Assembly: GCA_903905065.1 (NCBI GenBank)
Contig: CAIVEW010000095.1
Coordinates: 62,001-126,000, forward strand
Reading direction: 5' to 3'
From: an uncultured Bacteroidota bacterium
GTDB taxonomy: Bacteria > Bacteroidota > Bacteroidia > Chitinophagales > Chitinophagaceae
DNA length: 64,000 nucleotides
In this document: one piece after another, positions 33,140 to 42,195 of the stretch
How the letters are laid out: each line of letters begins with the position of its first letter
Numbering within the stretch: position 1 is the stretch's first letter
Position numbers and translations under genes: made by a program
The notes under the pieces: generated by a model
Told to the model about the DNA's origin: nothing
Seen by the model: the letters and a program-made list of their open reading frames with translations, nothing else
The model's database searches: none

Positions 33140-35338
33140 CTACTTTTTCGCCTTAGCGACGGGTTTATTCTTTGGCTTCACAATGTTCATTTCATCAATG
33201 AGCCACCCTGCCCCACCGAATTTATCGATAATAAATAACGTATAACGTATATCTACCGAAATATTGCGGCACCTCGTAGGATCAAAATAGTAATCGCTCA
33301 TGGTGCCTTCGTAGGCCCGGTCGAAATTGGTGCCAATGAGCTCGCCTTTTGCGTTCAGTACCGGGCTACCGGAGTTACCACCAGACGTATGATTGGATGC
33401 TACAAATGCCACGGGCATTACACCATTCACGCCCCATCGTCCATAATCCTTTGCAGCACAAAGTTCCTTAAGTTTTTGGGGCACTTTGAAAATATCCGAC
33501 GTACTGTCGTCCAACGCCACAACTTCCTTTAGGTTTGTCTGGAACGAATACTTTGCCGGACCCTCCGGATCAATGCCCTTTACCTGGCCATACGTGAGAC
33601 GCAGGGTCAGGTTCGCATCGGGATAAAAAGTTTTGCTTTTTAGTTGCTGCATCTGTGCGTTGGTGTATTGGCGGTCCAGGTAGCGCATACGGCTATAGTA
33701 GTCTTTCAACACCGGTGTTATCTTTTGCTTGCGCAGACTTGTAATGGCATCGTAAAGCTTCCATGCAGGGTCGGTAAAAAGTCTTGCGCTGTCGCCAGCG
33801 CTGGCGTTTGCCGCAAAGTCTTTTAACTGTGTGATCGAGGTGAGCATAGAAGTTTTATAAACGTCGGCAGCCCATATATTTACATCCTGGTTGTGGGCCT
33901 GGTATTGATCTTTAAACTCATCTGGCACCCAAGCTGCGCATTTGTTGAAGTACAGTACCATCAGTGAAATGAACACATCTTTGTCGGTATTAGCGTCATA
34001 ATTCTTATAAAAGCCTTCCATGCCTGTGACCAGCTTAGTCAGCGTATCGCGAAGGGCAGTTTGTGAAAGTCCCACGCGGAAACAGGCGGCCACATTTTCA
34101 AACGCTGCGCCCTGCTGTATCAGTTCAATGCCCAGTACTGCCTCCTTTATGTATTGCTCCTGTGTCAGCAACGGGCTAGCTATTTCCGCCGCCGTGCGCA
34201 TCTGCGGCAGAATAGTTGCCGCATAGGGCGCCGCCTTGCTGGTATCTGCCCATGCCTGGAAAGTTTTTTCAAGCGCCAGTTTCTTTCCTACCACATTGTT
34301 TGCCTTCAGGCCCAGCAACTCGCCCTGCCATTTTTTCCAGCCATTTGCCACACCGGCACGCTTCGAAGTATATTTCAGGAAGTTGCTCCGCGTCCAGCTC
34401 ATATGCTTGCCCCAGATATCCAACCTTCGGGTGCGGGCTTCGATGCTTATTGGATCGGTAATATTATAAACCTGGCTCAGCTCATAAGAAGAAATGTATT
34501 CTTTGGTGGTACCGGGAAATCCATAGACCATCGTAAAATCACCCTCCTTGTAGCCGCCCACATTAATATTAAAAAACTCTTCTGCATGATAGGGCTTGTT
34601 TGAGCCGGCATAATCTGCCGGCCTGTTGTCGCCGCCCGCATAAACCCTGAACATGCTGAAATCGCCTGTATGCCGGGGCCATATCCAGTTCTCCACATCA
34701 CCGCCGAAAGCGCCTATGCCATTTGGCGGAAATCCTACCAGGCGGATATCCCGGTAGGTTTCCGTGAAGGCCGCCCAATACTGGTTGCCATCGAAATATG
34801 GCTTTACAGACACATCCAACCCGGTTTTTGAGCGAAACTCCTTTTCGAGCGACGCTATGCGGATTGCGACCACCGTGTCGCGGAAGGAATCTCTCAGGGT
34901 ATCTTTCAGCCCCTCCAGTATTTGCCCGGTCACATTTTCCATTCGGCGGATAAAAGTGACGGTAAGGCCCTTGCATGGGAGTTCCTCCTGCATATTCTTA
35001 GCCCAAAAACCATTGGCGAAATAGTCCTGCTGAGCGCTGCTCAGGCCCTGCACGCTGCCATAACCACAATGATGATTCGTCAGTATCAGGCCTTGTGGAG
35101 AAATGATCTCTCCGGTGCAGCCCCGCCCAAACAGCACAATGGCATTATTGAGCCCTGTGCCGCTTTTGTTATATAACTGGTCTATGGGAATCTCCAACCC
35201 CATCGCCTTCATTTCCTTCTCGTGGTCTTTCAGGGTGGCGGGTATCCACATGCCTTCTTTAGCCCCGACGGGATGTTGGCAAAAAATAAAAAAGAGTATT
35301 ATTAAACTTTTAATTAATAAAGGCGATGCGCTCTGCAT
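33140..35338 (-). CDS. S46-family serine dipeptidyl-peptidase (DPP7/DPP11-like)
   Basis: 732 residues with a signal peptide (IILFFIFCQHPVGAKEG). Chymotrypsin-like fold with the histidine in ILTNHHCGYGSVQ and the serine in TSGGNSGSPVLNAKGELIG, followed by NFDRAYEGTMSDYYFDP; all are S46 hallmarks. These periplasmic enzymes cut dipeptides from peptide N-termini and feed peptide use in Bacteroidota. The residue that sets specificity (Gly for DPP7, Arg for DPP11) cannot be assigned without an alignment. Divergent from the T9SS type B gene. Confidence 0.93.
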   Translation of the reverse strand: MQSASPLLIKSLIILFFIFCQHPVGAKEGMWIPATLKDHEKEMKAMGLEIPIDQLYNKSGTGLNNAIVLFGRGCTGEIISPQGLILTNHHCGYGSVQGLSSAQQDYFANGFWAKNMQEELPCKGLTVTFIRRMENVTGQILEGLKDTLRDSFRDTVVAIRIASLEKEFRSKTGLDVSVKPYFDGNQYWAAFTETYRDIRLVGFPPNGIGAFGGDVENWIWPRHTGDFSMFRVYAGGDNRPADYAGSNKPYHAEEFFNINVGGYKEGDFTMVYGFPGTTKEYISSYELSQVYNITDPISIEARTRRLDIWGKHMSWTRSNFLKYTSKRAGVANGWKKWQGELLGLKANNVVGKKLALEKTFQAWADTSKAAPYAATILPQMRTAAEIASPLLTQEQYIKEAVLGIELIQQGAAFENVAACFRVGLSQTALRDTLTKLVTGMEGFYKNYDANTDKDVFISLMVLYFNKCAAWVPDEFKDQYQAHNQDVNIWAADVYKTSMLTSITQLKDFAANASAGDSARLFTDPAWKLYDAITSLRKQKITPVLKDYYSRMRYLDRQYTNAQMQQLKSKTFYPDANLTLRLTYGQVKGIDPEGPAKYSFQTNLKEVVALDDSTSDIFKVPQKLKELCAAKDYGRWGVNGVMPVAFVASNHTSGGNSGSPVLNAKGELIGTNFDRAYEGTMSDYYFDPTRCRNISVDIRYTLFIIDKFGGAGWLIDEMNIVKPKNKPVAKAKK

Positions 35339-35447
35339 TTGTAACGGCTATTTTTTTGATTTGCGGAAATAAATTTACACCTTTGCTAGCAAAGTTTTGT
35401 ACTAATTCATTATATTAGCGGAAGATTAAGATATACTTTTACGGATT

Positions 35448-37523
35448 ATGAAAAAATGCCTGCTTCTTGCTGCGCTATTAATAGTAACGCATCTGAATAA
35501 CCTCCAAGCCCAAGCCCTGTTCAGCGGACCTGATACCGTTTGCGTAAATCAACCGGTGACACTCAGAACCAACATATTAAATGCCCAGTCTTATTACTGG
35601 GGATTTTGCTCCGGATCTGAGAATGAGATCCCGACATGGGTGCCTCCGATCGGTACAAATCTTGGCAACAATTTTGGTTTTCACATGCCCTCTAATATTG
35701 ACATTGTTGAAGATAGTGGCTCTTATTACGGATTTGTGCTCAACTCGGAAACTACAGAATTTATCCGGCTTAACTTTGGTAACAGCCTGAATAATGTACC
35801 TACAGTTACCAATTTTGGCAATCTTACTAACGGCATACCGATCAACCCCACTTCTCTTTTTATTTTGAGGGATACATTCTCTAAGAACTGGTTCATCTTT
35901 ATTTCAGGTGGGTTTACCCAGGCAACCTCACAGCTTGCACGCGTAGACTTTGGCCATCACTTGAACAATCCAGGGCCGGATATTGTAAACTTCGGCAATT
36001 ATGCCAACGTACTTAACGGCCCTAAGGGCATTTTTGTGGCACAGGACGCCAGCAATAACTGGTATGGCTATATCGTAAACCATAACACGAATGAACTGAT
36101 ACACCTTGATTTTTCGTTCAACGTATCGAATACACCGTTAATGGCGAGCTATGGCAACGGCTATAATTTGAGTTTCCCTACAGACCTTGCTGCAATAGAG
36201 GACGCCGGCAACTGGTACCTTTTCGTTACCAACGAAGGCGATAATACGATCACTCGCCTGGACCTCGGCACTGGCTTTGATACTGCTTCAACTAAAATAA
36301 ACAGCACGAAGATCGCTAATGGCAGCAATTCGACATCGTTTAATTTCAGAATAAATTCTCCTTCGGCAATATCCATCAACAGGGATTGCGGCAACATTTA
36401 TGCCTACATTACTGATAGCCTCAGCGCGCAGCTTATTGGCATTCAAATGTCTGCTGCAGTAGGGCCTTACAGCGCGGTTGATTACAATAATGTGGGCGCA
36501 ATGAACCAGCCATCTGGAATATCCAGCATCATTAGAGAAGGCGATAACCTGTATGGCTTCATTACCAATGCCGGAGATAGCACGCTTACTAAAATCGTTT
36601 TTCAGCAGTGCACAAATGCCAGCATTCCGTCCTTCTCGGAAGTTGAACCACCTGCCTACTCGTATGATACTGCCGGTGTGTACAATGTATACTTTGTCGT
36701 GAACCAGGGTTTGCCTTCTATGCAAGTGGAGTGCAAAACAATAACAGTAATACCGCCGCCGCCGATGTACTCCAATAACGACACAACTATTTGCCAGGGC
36801 GACACCATTAAACTGCACGTAGTTTCTGATGAAGCAGACTCCATCAGGTGGACATCTACTTACAATATCGACACTACTTACCTGTACCGCGACTCGGTAA
36901 AGGTTTATCCTGACTATTCTACGGGGTACCATGTAACCCTTTATTATCCCTTCGGCTGTATACTTGATACAACGATCAGGGTAAATGTAATTAACGTTGT
37001 TGCCGATGCCGGACCGGACCGCTGGATAGCTGATGGCGCATCAACAATAATAGGCGGCCCGAATACCACTCAAAACAATCTTTACCTGTACCAGTGGACA
37101 CCGTTCCAGTATCTCAGCGACAGTACAATACCTAATCCGGTTGCTTCCCCGCCGAATGACTTCACCTATTATCTCACGGTAACTACCCTCAGCGGGGAAT
37201 ATCAGTGCACGGCCAAGGACACTATGGTAATACATGTGAACTGCGCCGATCTGGTATTGCCAAATGCCTTTTCTCCCGCCAGCGTGAGCCCGCTTACCAA
37301 CAAATTCGGTCTTATCAACAAGGAAATATCCAAGCTGAACTATCTCCGCGTTTTTGATCGTTGGGGTGTATTGGTATTTGAAACGTCCGACCCGCTGCAA
37401 GGTTGGGATGGGAACTTCAATGGCAAGGCCGAACCCGCTGATGTGTATGTATGGGAAGCCGACGCCTTCTGTACGAGCGGCAAGGAAATTAAGAAATCGG
37501 GAAATGTAACGCTGCTACGCTGA
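35448..37523 (+). CDS. Secreted propeller-like protein with gliding-type (CHU_C, T9SS type B) C-terminal domain
   Basis: 691 residues: signal peptide (MKKCLLLAALLIVTHLNNLQAQ); an opening SGPDTVCVNQPVTL segment; about six repeats of ~45-60 residues (about 75-400), each with NWYGY/F(V/I)xNxxxxxLxRLDFG...NFGN, suggesting a six-bladed beta-propeller; two Ig/PKD-like domains (TICQGDTIKLHV; DAGPDRWI); and a C-terminal VLPNAFSPASVSPLTNKF ... FDRWGVLVFETSDPLQGWDGNFNGK, the CHU_C signature. It should be exported by T9SS to the surface or medium. The 33-bp gap to the next gene allows cotranscription. Confidence 0.9.
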   Translation: MKKCLLLAALLIVTHLNNLQAQALFSGPDTVCVNQPVTLRTNILNAQSYYWGFCSGSENEIPTWVPPIGTNLGNNFGFHMPSNIDIVEDSGSYYGFVLNSETTEFIRLNFGNSLNNVPTVTNFGNLTNGIPINPTSLFILRDTFSKNWFIFISGGFTQATSQLARVDFGHHLNNPGPDIVNFGNYANVLNGPKGIFVAQDASNNWYGYIVNHNTNELIHLDFSFNVSNTPLMASYGNGYNLSFPTDLAAIEDAGNWYLFVTNEGDNTITRLDLGTGFDTASTKINSTKIANGSNSTSFNFRINSPSAISINRDCGNIYAYITDSLSAQLIGIQMSAAVGPYSAVDYNNVGAMNQPSGISSIIREGDNLYGFITNAGDSTLTKIVFQQCTNASIPSFSEVEPPAYSYDTAGVYNVYFVVNQGLPSMQVECKTITVIPPPPMYSNNDTTICQGDTIKLHVVSDEADSIRWTSTYNIDTTYLYRDSVKVYPDYSTGYHVTLYYPFGCILDTTIRVNVINVVADAGPDRWIADGASTIIGGPNTTQNNLYLYQWTPFQYLSDSTIPNPVASPPNDFTYYLTVTTLSGEYQCTAKDTMVIHVNCADLVLPNAFSPASVSPLTNKFGLINKEISKLNYLRVFDRWGVLVFETSDPLQGWDGNFNGKAEPADVYVWEADAFCTSGKEIKKSGNVTLLR

Positions 37524-37556
37524 TCCCTTCATGATTCCAAAAGTAAATATTGCCTG

Positions 37557-37853
37557 ATGGCTGCTTATTTGTTCCAGTTAGAGTTATCTGAATTTACTGA
37601 TGACATTGCGGCTGCTGTGCCTACGCACCGGGACTATATAAACAGATTATTTGCTGAGGGCCGGTTATTATCTTACAGCGTCTCTGTGCACCGTAATATG
37701 ATCTGGTGCGTGATCAATGCCGAAGACGAACAGGAGGCTATGGAAATGGTGCTTTCTTTTCCACTGTACCAGCACTTCACCGAGGTTTCCTGCCACCCAT
37801 TGCTGTTTCACAATACGCTACCCTCCTCAATTCCCGGCATATCCCTGAATTGA
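37557..37853 (+). CDS. Small dimeric alpha-beta barrel-like protein
   Basis: 98 residues (MAAYLFQLELSEF...DYINRLFAEGRLLSYSVSVHRNMIWCVINAEDEQEAMEMVLSFPLYQHFTEVSCHPLLFH). The alternating strand-helix order with E-x-E-A-M-E-x-V and L-x-x-Y-x-x-x-x-x-x-x-P-L resembles YciI or muconolactone-isomerase-like proteins. Function not known. It follows the T9SS protein by 33 bp in the same direction. Confidence 0.7.
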   Translation: MAAYLFQLELSEFTDDIAAAVPTHRDYINRLFAEGRLLSYSVSVHRNMIWCVINAEDEQEAMEMVLSFPLYQHFTEVSCHPLLFHNTLPSSIPGISLN

Positions 37854-37950
37854 ATTATCCTATTGTTTCATAATCAAACACAATGACCAAAATCAGCACT
37901 ATCTGTTTTATAAAACCGATATTTGCATTGTAAAACTTAAAACCGAAAAT

Positions 37951-38511
37951 ATGGCAAACAATTTTGTTACAGTGGGAATGAAGTTCCCGGAATTCGATAA
38001 GAAATCTGTGGTAGCTATTGAAAAGGGCAAAGAATTCAGGAATATCAGCAACAGGGACATTGAAGGAAAATGGGCGGTAATGTTCTGGTGGCCTAAGGAT
38101 TTCACCTTTGTCTGCCCTACGGAGATTGCTGAATTTAATAAGAACTACTCCAATTTTACCGATCGCGATACGGTGTTGCTTGGTGCATCAACCGATAATG
38201 AGTATGTGCACCATGCCTGGCGCATGGATCACAAAGACCTCCGCGATCTTAAATTCCCCATGATAGCTGATACGTCAAAGAGCCTTGCAGACGCGCTGGG
38301 CATATTGTCCAACGACGATGAGAAAGTGGCTTACCGCGCCACCTACATCGTAGACCCGGAAGGCATTGTGCGCTGGCTGTGCGTGAATGACCTGAGCGTA
38401 GGCCGCAATGTCGATGAGGTACTGCGTGTATTGGATGCGTTGCAAACTGATGAACTGTGCCCCTGCAATTGGGAAAAAGGCGAGGAAACATTGGTAGCCG
38501 CTGTAGGATAG
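37951..38511 (+). CDS. ahpC: Peroxiredoxin AhpC of the three-cysteine (mycobacterial) type
   Basis: 186 residues. Peroxidatic C55 in FTFVCPTEIAEF; C-terminal DELCPCNWEKGEETL gives two more cysteines (C170, C172). The paired C-x-C before N-W is the arrangement of Mycobacterium AhpC, which is reduced by AhpD rather than AhpF. The next gene encodes an AhpD-like protein, which fits. It reduces peroxides in the cytoplasm. A terminator separates the two genes, so expression of the partner may depend on readthrough or its own promoter. Confidence 0.9.
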   Translation: MANNFVTVGMKFPEFDKKSVVAIEKGKEFRNISNRDIEGKWAVMFWWPKDFTFVCPTEIAEFNKNYSNFTDRDTVLLGASTDNEYVHHAWRMDHKDLRDLKFPMIADTSKSLADALGILSNDDEKVAYRATYIVDPEGIVRWLCVNDLSVGRNVDEVLRVLDALQTDELCPCNWEKGEETLVAAVG

Positions 38512-38526
38512 GAAAATAATCAACAT

Positions 38527-38557
38527 GCCCCGTGCCAAACAGGCGCGGGGCTTTTTT
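38527..38557 (+). terminator. Terminator between ahpC and ahpD-like gene
   Basis: GCCCCGTGCC / GGCGCGGGGC, a 10-bp stem with one T-G pair and an AAACA loop, then TTTTTT. Lies 15 bp after the ahpC stop and 26 bp before the ahpD-like ATG. Confidence 0.85.
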
Positions 38558-38582
38558 GTACCATTTTAAAAGAAATCATGTC

Positions 38583-39173
38583 ATGGAAACTTCCGTAGTT
38601 AACGAAACGCTTCAAAACCTGCTGCAAGACCTGGGTCTTGACGCTGCCTATACGAGCCCGGCACTTACCAGCCTGGCCGCGACTAACAGCCGCTACCTTA
38701 AAGACCTGAGGCTGAATGTATCTTCCACCCTTGCAAGCAACCATATGTCGCGCAAGGAAGCCTACTTGCTTGCACTGTCGGTGGCATCAACAGAAAAACA
38801 CAGCGCCCTGATAACAGCTTTTGAAAACCTGGCACTTAAAGAAGGCGCTACCCCTGACGAAATATCGGAGACACATGGTTGCGCATCGTTGCTGAGCCTG
38901 AACAATGTGTTCTATCGTTTCCGGCATTATAAACACGACAATGAGCACTATAATAAGCAGCCCGCCGGCCTGCGTATGAGCCTGATGATGAACCCAACCA
39001 TGGGTAAGGGCTTGTTCGAACTGATGAGCCTGGTGGTTTCGGCAATTAACGGTTGCGAAAAATGCGTTGTATCGCACGAGCATTCGGTAAAAGAACAGGG
39101 CGCTTCTGAGCAACGCATATATGACGCTATACGCCTTGCAGCGGTGATAAGAGGTCTTTGCGTTGCGATGTAA
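38583..39173 (+). CDS. ahpD: AhpD-like alkylhydroperoxidase (carboxymuconolactone decarboxylase family)
   Basis: 196 residues from METSVVNETLQ; the longer track ORF starts inside the terminator hairpin and is rejected. Active-site motif NGCEKCVVSHEHSVKE gives C158-x2-C161-x3-H165 as in AhpD. Helical throughout. It should reduce AhpC through lipoamide-type chemistry, as in mycobacteria; lpd (at 27.7 kb) could supply electrons to that chain (inference). Lies 71 bp after ahpC. Confidence 0.9.
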   Translation: METSVVNETLQNLLQDLGLDAAYTSPALTSLAATNSRYLKDLRLNVSSTLASNHMSRKEAYLLALSVASTEKHSALITAFENLALKEGATPDEISETHGCASLLSLNNVFYRFRHYKHDNEHYNKQPAGLRMSLMMNPTMGKGLFELMSLVVSAINGCEKCVVSHEHSVKEQGASEQRIYDAIRLAAVIRGLCVAM

Positions 39174-39196
39174 TTGCTTTGTAAAGTTGGCTCAGA

Positions 39197-40471
39197 CTAC
39201 CCAGGCAATGTGATGGTAAAGGTACTACCCTTACCCGGTGTGCTCTCCACCTTTATTTTACCCTCATGGGCGTCGACAATGGCTTTTACGTAGCTCAACC
39301 CAAGTCCGAAGCCTTTGACATTATGCAGGTTGCCGGTATGTGCGCGATAAAATTTTTCGAAAATTCTCGCCTGCGTTTCCTTATCCATACCAATGCCGTT
39401 ATCCTTTACTTTTATGGATAACATGCCATTGCCATGCTTGAACGTCTCCACGGTGATATGTGGCGAACCTTCTGAATACTTGAGCGCATTGTCCAGCAGG
39501 TTAAAAATGATGTTTGAGAAGTGAACATCATCAGCTTTGATGTTCGGGTTGCTGGCATTGAGTTTCAGTTCCAGCACGCCATTTTTTTCCTGCACCTGCA
39601 ACGCAAAGTTGTCGGCAACTTTGTGGATGACCTCGTGTGCATCCAACGATTGAAGGTTGAGTTTTATTTCTTCTTTTTCAAGGCGGGCAGCTTGCAGAAT
39701 CTTCTCTACCTGCTTGTTCATACGTTTGTTCTCCTCCTTTATCATACTGCTGTACACCTTGATCTTATCCGTGTCATGGATCACTTTTTCATTGGTGAGC
39801 GCATCAATGGCCAGGGAGATGGTTGCCAGTGGCGTCTTAAGCTCATGGGTCATGTTGTTAATAAAGTCCGACTTGATCTCAGATAGCTTTTTCTGATTAA
39901 ACAGCGTACGTACTGTAACAAAGAATGCTAGGATAATAATAGTGGTGAATACAATCGACGCGATGATCATCCAGAGCATTTCACGGATGATCGCATTTTT
40001 GTCTTCGAAGATAGAGAGGTACAATGTTTCGTGCGACCGATTAGCATTATCAGGGGCAACCTCTATGCTTTTTGCCATATTGAGCGACGACATCTGAAAC
40101 CCATCGGATTGCAAAATGGCGAGTTTGAAAATGTTGGTGACACAAAACTCAAATGGCTCCTTAATATTATTTTGCCGCAATTGCTGCTCCAGTATATCCT
40201 GCACTTCCTCCCGCGAGAATGCACCATCTACCCTGAAATTATTCTGCAGGTAAAACAACTTGGAATCTTCGTCGTTGAAAATTAAGTGAGACTTGAAAGC
40301 AAACTTGTCATGTAAAGCCTTTTTGGTTTGTATCAATGCATTGTCCACTCCTCTTAAAAATTCTTCATTCTTCAGCTTCAGTGCATTGTTGATCCACGAC
40401 ATCTGGATAAACAGAATGCCTACCACAGAAAGGGTTATCAGAACGACTATTAAAGGAAATATTCTCTTCAT
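39197..40471 (-). CDS. Membrane sensor histidine kinase
   Basis: 424 residues. TM1 about 5-24, extracytoplasmic sensor about 25-165, TM2 about 166-187. HisKA domain with H209 (FINNMTHELKTPLATI); HATPase with N box FNLLDNALKYS, G1 VKDNGIGMD, F box FEKFYR and G2 GFGLGLSYV. No response regulator is adjacent on this strand, and the two lone receivers in the window are 33 kb away. A TACATTTG box lies just before the ATG (40479-40486). The signal is unknown. Confidence 0.93.
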   Translation of the reverse strand: MKRIFPLIVVLITLSVVGILFIQMSWINNALKLKNEEFLRGVDNALIQTKKALHDKFAFKSHLIFNDEDSKLFYLQNNFRVDGAFSREEVQDILEQQLRQNNIKEPFEFCVTNIFKLAILQSDGFQMSSLNMAKSIEVAPDNANRSHETLYLSIFEDKNAIIREMLWMIIASIVFTTIIILAFFVTVRTLFNQKKLSEIKSDFINNMTHELKTPLATISLAIDALTNEKVIHDTDKIKVYSSMIKEENKRMNKQVEKILQAARLEKEEIKLNLQSLDAHEVIHKVADNFALQVQEKNGVLELKLNASNPNIKADDVHFSNIIFNLLDNALKYSEGSPHITVETFKHGNGMLSIKVKDNGIGMDKETQARIFEKFYRAHTGNLHNVKGFGLGLSYVKAIVDAHEGKIKVESTPGKGSTFTITLPG

Positions 40472-40581
40472 GTCATAACAAATGTACTATTGCTTAAAGA
40501 ATCATACTGTTTAGCAATATACAGTTTAACGCTGATTTAACTAGCAGTTTCGCAATGCCGGGAGTTTTTGCAGCACCCGGG

Positions 40582-41250
40582 CTATTTTTCAAAAACTACC
40601 GTTTCAGGATTGGCACCATTACTTACCAGTATCTCGTTGATAGCTGCTATCATCTTGTCCGGGCCGCATACGTAGAAGTGTGTATTGAAATCGGATATCT
40701 CCTTTTTCAGGAAATTTTCGTCTATATGGCCATGAAAATATCTATCGTCATTTTCTTCAGAAAGTATATTGATGAAGCTTTTACCAAGCATAGCGGTCAG
40801 CTCGGCCTGATATATGATGTCCTTAGCAGTTTTGTTGGCAAAAATTAGTTTGCAGCCTTCTAGCTTGTCATCTTTGTGTAACTGCCTAAGTATCGCTATG
40901 AAAGGAGTAATTCCTGCCCCTCCTGCGATGAAATATCCCGGCCCTTTATACTCTATTGCGCCCCACACATCCCTTACGATGAGTTGGTCACCCTTATTCA
41001 ATCCGTGCAGATGGTTGGTCACGCCATCATGGTCTGCATATCTCTTAATGGTCAACTCCAGGTATGGCTTATCGTTCAAAGCGGTAAATGTGAATGGCCG
41101 TTTCTCGTTTTCCCATCCGGGTTTATTTATAGACACATCTGTGGCATGGCCGGGAGTGAAAGTATAGCCAGCAGGCTTCTCCAGCCGAAAACATTTTACA
41201 TTATGCGTTACATCTTCTATCTCGAGAATTTTTACGATATAGTTTTCCAT
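40582..41250 (-). CDS. FAD/NAD(P)-binding oxidoreductase (ferredoxin-NADP reductase-like)
   Basis: 222 residues, one FNR module without a ferredoxin domain. FAD-binding block NEKRPFTFTALND (R-P-F-T/S-[FT]) and LTIKRYADHDGVTNHLHGL; NAD(P) part starts with YFIAGGAGITPFIAILRQL and ends with FYVCGPDKMIAAI. Moves electrons between NAD(P)H and an unknown partner. It stands alone, with 238 bp upstream before pcm in the opposite direction. Confidence 0.88.
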   Translation of the reverse strand: MENYIVKILEIEDVTHNVKCFRLEKPAGYTFTPGHATDVSINKPGWENEKRPFTFTALNDKPYLELTIKRYADHDGVTNHLHGLNKGDQLIVRDVWGAIEYKGPGYFIAGGAGITPFIAILRQLHKDDKLEGCKLIFANKTAKDIIYQAELTAMLGKSFINILSEENDDRYFHGHIDENFLKKEISDFNTHFYVCGPDKMIAAINEILVSNGANPETVVFEK

Positions 41251-41489
41251 ATCCTAATTTATTAAAAATAAATGGTTTTTTACCACCTGCAATCTGAAAA
41301 AGCCCGTGCCTATTTTTCGGATTTGTTGCGCAATAAAAATTGCGAATGCACCGGAAAAAAGACACAGGCCTAATTTCATTGCAATATTGATTACATATTT
41401 CGTGCCACCAACTTTATGCCGCAGTTAACACTGCCATAAATACCATGGCTCACTTTTATTTGAGCACGTACTAAGTTAACTTTACCCCT

Positions 41490-42164
41490 ATGTTGCATAG
41501 CAAGCCAAAAGAAGACAATTACCAGCATAAAGGAATGAGGAAGCAGCTTATAGACAGTTTGCGCCCTAAGGGAATAAAAGACGAACGTGTGCTGGCTGCA
41601 ATGGAAGCAATACCCCGGCATTTTTTCCTGGACACCGCATTTGAACGCAGAGCTTATGAAGACAAAGCATTTCCTATCACCGCCGGCCAGACCATATCAC
41701 AGCCTTATACAGTTGCTTACCAAACGCAATTACTGGAGATAAAGAAATTTGACAAGGTGCTGGAAGTAGGCACTGGCAGCGCCTACCAGGCATGTGTGCT
41801 TGCCGAATTAGGCGTAACGCTGTTTACCATAGAGCGGCAAAAAGAGTTGTATGATTATACCGGTAAATTTTTCTTCCTGAAAAAATATCCGAATATCAAG
41901 CGTTTTTATGGGGACGGTTTTGAAGGATTGCCGTCGTATGCGCCGTTTGACAAGATCATCATAACCTGCGGTGCGCCGTTCATACCACCGAAACTAATTG
42001 ATCAGTTAAAGCCGGGCGGTATAATGGTAGTACCTGTGGGAGAAGACGGCAAGCAGAAAATGATGCGCATCATTAAATACAATGAAGGCGATATAGGCCA
42101 GCAGGAAATGGGCGACTTTTCATTTGTACCTATGCTGGAGGGAAAAAATAATACTTCGCGCTAA
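41490..42164 (+). CDS. pcm: Protein-L-isoaspartate O-methyltransferase
   Basis: 224 residues. N-terminal RKQLIDSLRPKGIKDERVLAAMEAIPRHFF; AGQTISQPYTVAYQT (family block around the substrate loop); SAM-binding VLEVGTGSAYQACVLAEL; FEGLPSYAPFDKIIITCGAP; LKPGGIMVVPVG. Repairs isoaspartyl residues in aged proteins. The GSCFA gene follows, 31 bp downstream of the pcm stop. Confidence 0.93.
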   Translation: MLHSKPKEDNYQHKGMRKQLIDSLRPKGIKDERVLAAMEAIPRHFFLDTAFERRAYEDKAFPITAGQTISQPYTVAYQTQLLEIKKFDKVLEVGTGSAYQACVLAELGVTLFTIERQKELYDYTGKFFFLKKYPNIKRFYGDGFEGLPSYAPFDKIIITCGAPFIPPKLIDQLKPGGIMVVPVGEDGKQKMMRIIKYNEGDIGQQEMGDFSFVPMLEGKNNTSR

Positions 42165-42195
42165 TCCCGCACGTCCAAAAAAGGTATTTTTGGAT

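Noticed and set aside
38532-38582. Longer start for the AhpD-like protein
   Set aside because: The extra codons lie within the terminator hairpin and T run after ahpC.
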